The translations under genes were made by a program, and so were the position numbers. Positions 4,670-5,291 of a DNA stretch of 5,291 bases are shown here, one piece after another. Numbering within the stretch: position 1 is the stretch's first letter; every line of letters begins with the position of its first letter. Origin of the DNA: an archaeon (lineage in GTDB: Archaea > Thermoproteota > Nitrososphaeria > Nitrososphaerales > Nitrosopumilaceae); contig JAKAJY010000134.1 of assembly GCA_021824845.1 (NCBI GenBank), positions 1 to 5,291 on the forward strand, read 5' to 3'. Below the pieces are notes generated by a model. It was not told the origin of the DNA. It saw only the letters and a program-made list of their open reading frames with translations, and ran no database searches.

Positions 4670-5291
4670 ATGAAACAGATTCTAATCTTAGGTGGGGGGT
4701 TTGGTGGACTGGCAGCTGCCAATGAATTGCGAGCAAATCTACCTGATGCCAAAATTACCATCATTGACAAAAAAGACTACTTCATGATGGATTTGGTCAA
4801 GCTTTGGATCATAAAGGGAACTCGTACATTTGAGAATTCAAAAAGATCCCTGCACGCCATATCCAAAAAGGGAATCGAGTTTGTAAACGAATCAGTAACA
4901 CAAATTGATCCGAGCAGAAGGCGAGTAAAAACACAAACCAAGGAACTATCATATGATTATCTAATAATAGCAATGGGCGTCGAGCTTGCACCAGAAAAAA
5001 TTTCAGGCCTAGTTGAAAATGGCTTTATTCTGTATGATCTGGAACATGGACCAAAAATCCGGCAAAAAATCCTGGACATGAAATCAGGCAAGCTTGCATT
5101 TGTCATTACCGGAATGCCCTACAAGTGTCCGCCAGCCCCATTTGAGGCTGCACTGATAATAGAATCGATGCTGCAAGAGCAAAAAATACGAAATGATATT
5201 GAAATTGACTTTTACAGCCCTGCGCCAATTACGCTTCCTGCGGCAGGACCTGATGTCAGCAAGCAGCTTTTACAGATGCTGGAAAAACAAA
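4670..5291 (+). CDS. FAD-dependent oxidoreductase, FCSD/SQR-like, 5' part
   Basis: The frame is open from the ATG at 4670 to the right edge (207 full codons), so the C-terminus is missing; complete family members run to about 380-430 residues. It begins with the FAD dinucleotide fold: ILILGGGFGGLAAANEL (4-20) and acidic D33 in IIDKKD for the ribose. It continues with YDYLIIAMGVELAP (95-108), the second FAD-contact motif, and GMPYKCPPAPFEAAL (148-162). The Cys153 in KCPPAP corresponds to the redox Cys near the flavin in flavocytochrome c sulfide dehydrogenase and related sulfide:quinone oxidoreductase-like proteins; its partner Cys would lie beyond the window. Electron donor and acceptor are therefore undecided: sulfide or persulfide to quinone, or an NDH-2-like NADH:quinone role. 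It follows the SDR gene with no gap and has no SD of its own, suggesting coupling. Confidence 0.9.
   Translation, partial: MKQILILGGGFGGLAAANELRANLPDAKITIIDKKDYFMMDLVKLWIIKGTRTFENSKRSLHAISKKGIEFVNESVTQIDPSRRRVKTQTKELSYDYLIIAMGVELAPEKISGLVENGFILYDLEHGPKIRQKILDMKSGKLAFVITGMPYKCPPAPFEAALIIESMLQEQKIRNDIEIDFYSPAPITLPAAGPDVSKQLLQMLEKQ

Noticed and set aside
4384..4770. 128-codon - strand frame across the SDR/flavoprotein junction
   Set aside because: Both genes on the + strand carry intact family motifs here, and the antisense frame shows none.

Overview
This window looks like chromosomal DNA from an ammonia-oxidising-type archaeon (Thaumarchaeota/Nitrososphaerota). The assignment rests on the mix of genes: a group II chaperonin (thermosome), an archaeal GINS subunit (Gins51), a stand-alone AN1-type zinc finger and a bacterial-like class I glutamine synthetase. 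Base composition is moderate and start regions are compact: ATG, TTG and GTG starts follow TATA-like boxes at distances that suggest leaderless or very short-leader mRNAs. The genus cannot be fixed from the sequence alone.

Layout, left to right. (1) The 3' part of a thermosome subunit gene on the + strand, with a Gly-Gly-Met-rich tail. (2) A 93-residue three-helix membrane protein on the + strand, starting at TTG and ending tail-to-tail with (3) glutamine synthetase (glnA) on the - strand; the two TAG stops share one CTAG tetranucleotide. (4) A 57-bp divergent promoter region with two overlapping inverted repeats. (5) A + strand pair: Gins51, then a 92-residue three-helix membrane protein coupled through TAATG. 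(6) A 68-residue AN1 zinc-finger protein on the - strand, directly abutting the previous gene so that the two stops form TAGCTA. (7) An 80-bp divergent promoter region. (8) A + strand pair: a classical NADP-type short-chain dehydrogenase/reductase followed with no gap by the 5' part of an FAD-dependent oxidoreductase of the flavocytochrome c sulfide dehydrogenase / sulfide:quinone oxidoreductase-like family. This last gene leaves the window at the right edge.

The genes are mostly housekeeping: protein folding, nitrogen assimilation, replication and redox metabolism. The recognisable functional units are the Gins51-membrane protein pair and the SDR-flavoprotein pair. Coding density is very high, with no gene-free stretch over about 80 bases. 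I see no tRNA, rRNA, CRISPR array, insertion sequence, attachment site or origin, and no convincing undescribed multi-gene system. What merits a second look is the architecture: palindromic shared stops at both convergent junctions, terminator-like T-tracts inside an opposing gene, a symmetric glnA/gins51 promoter, and two uncharacterised small membrane proteins.
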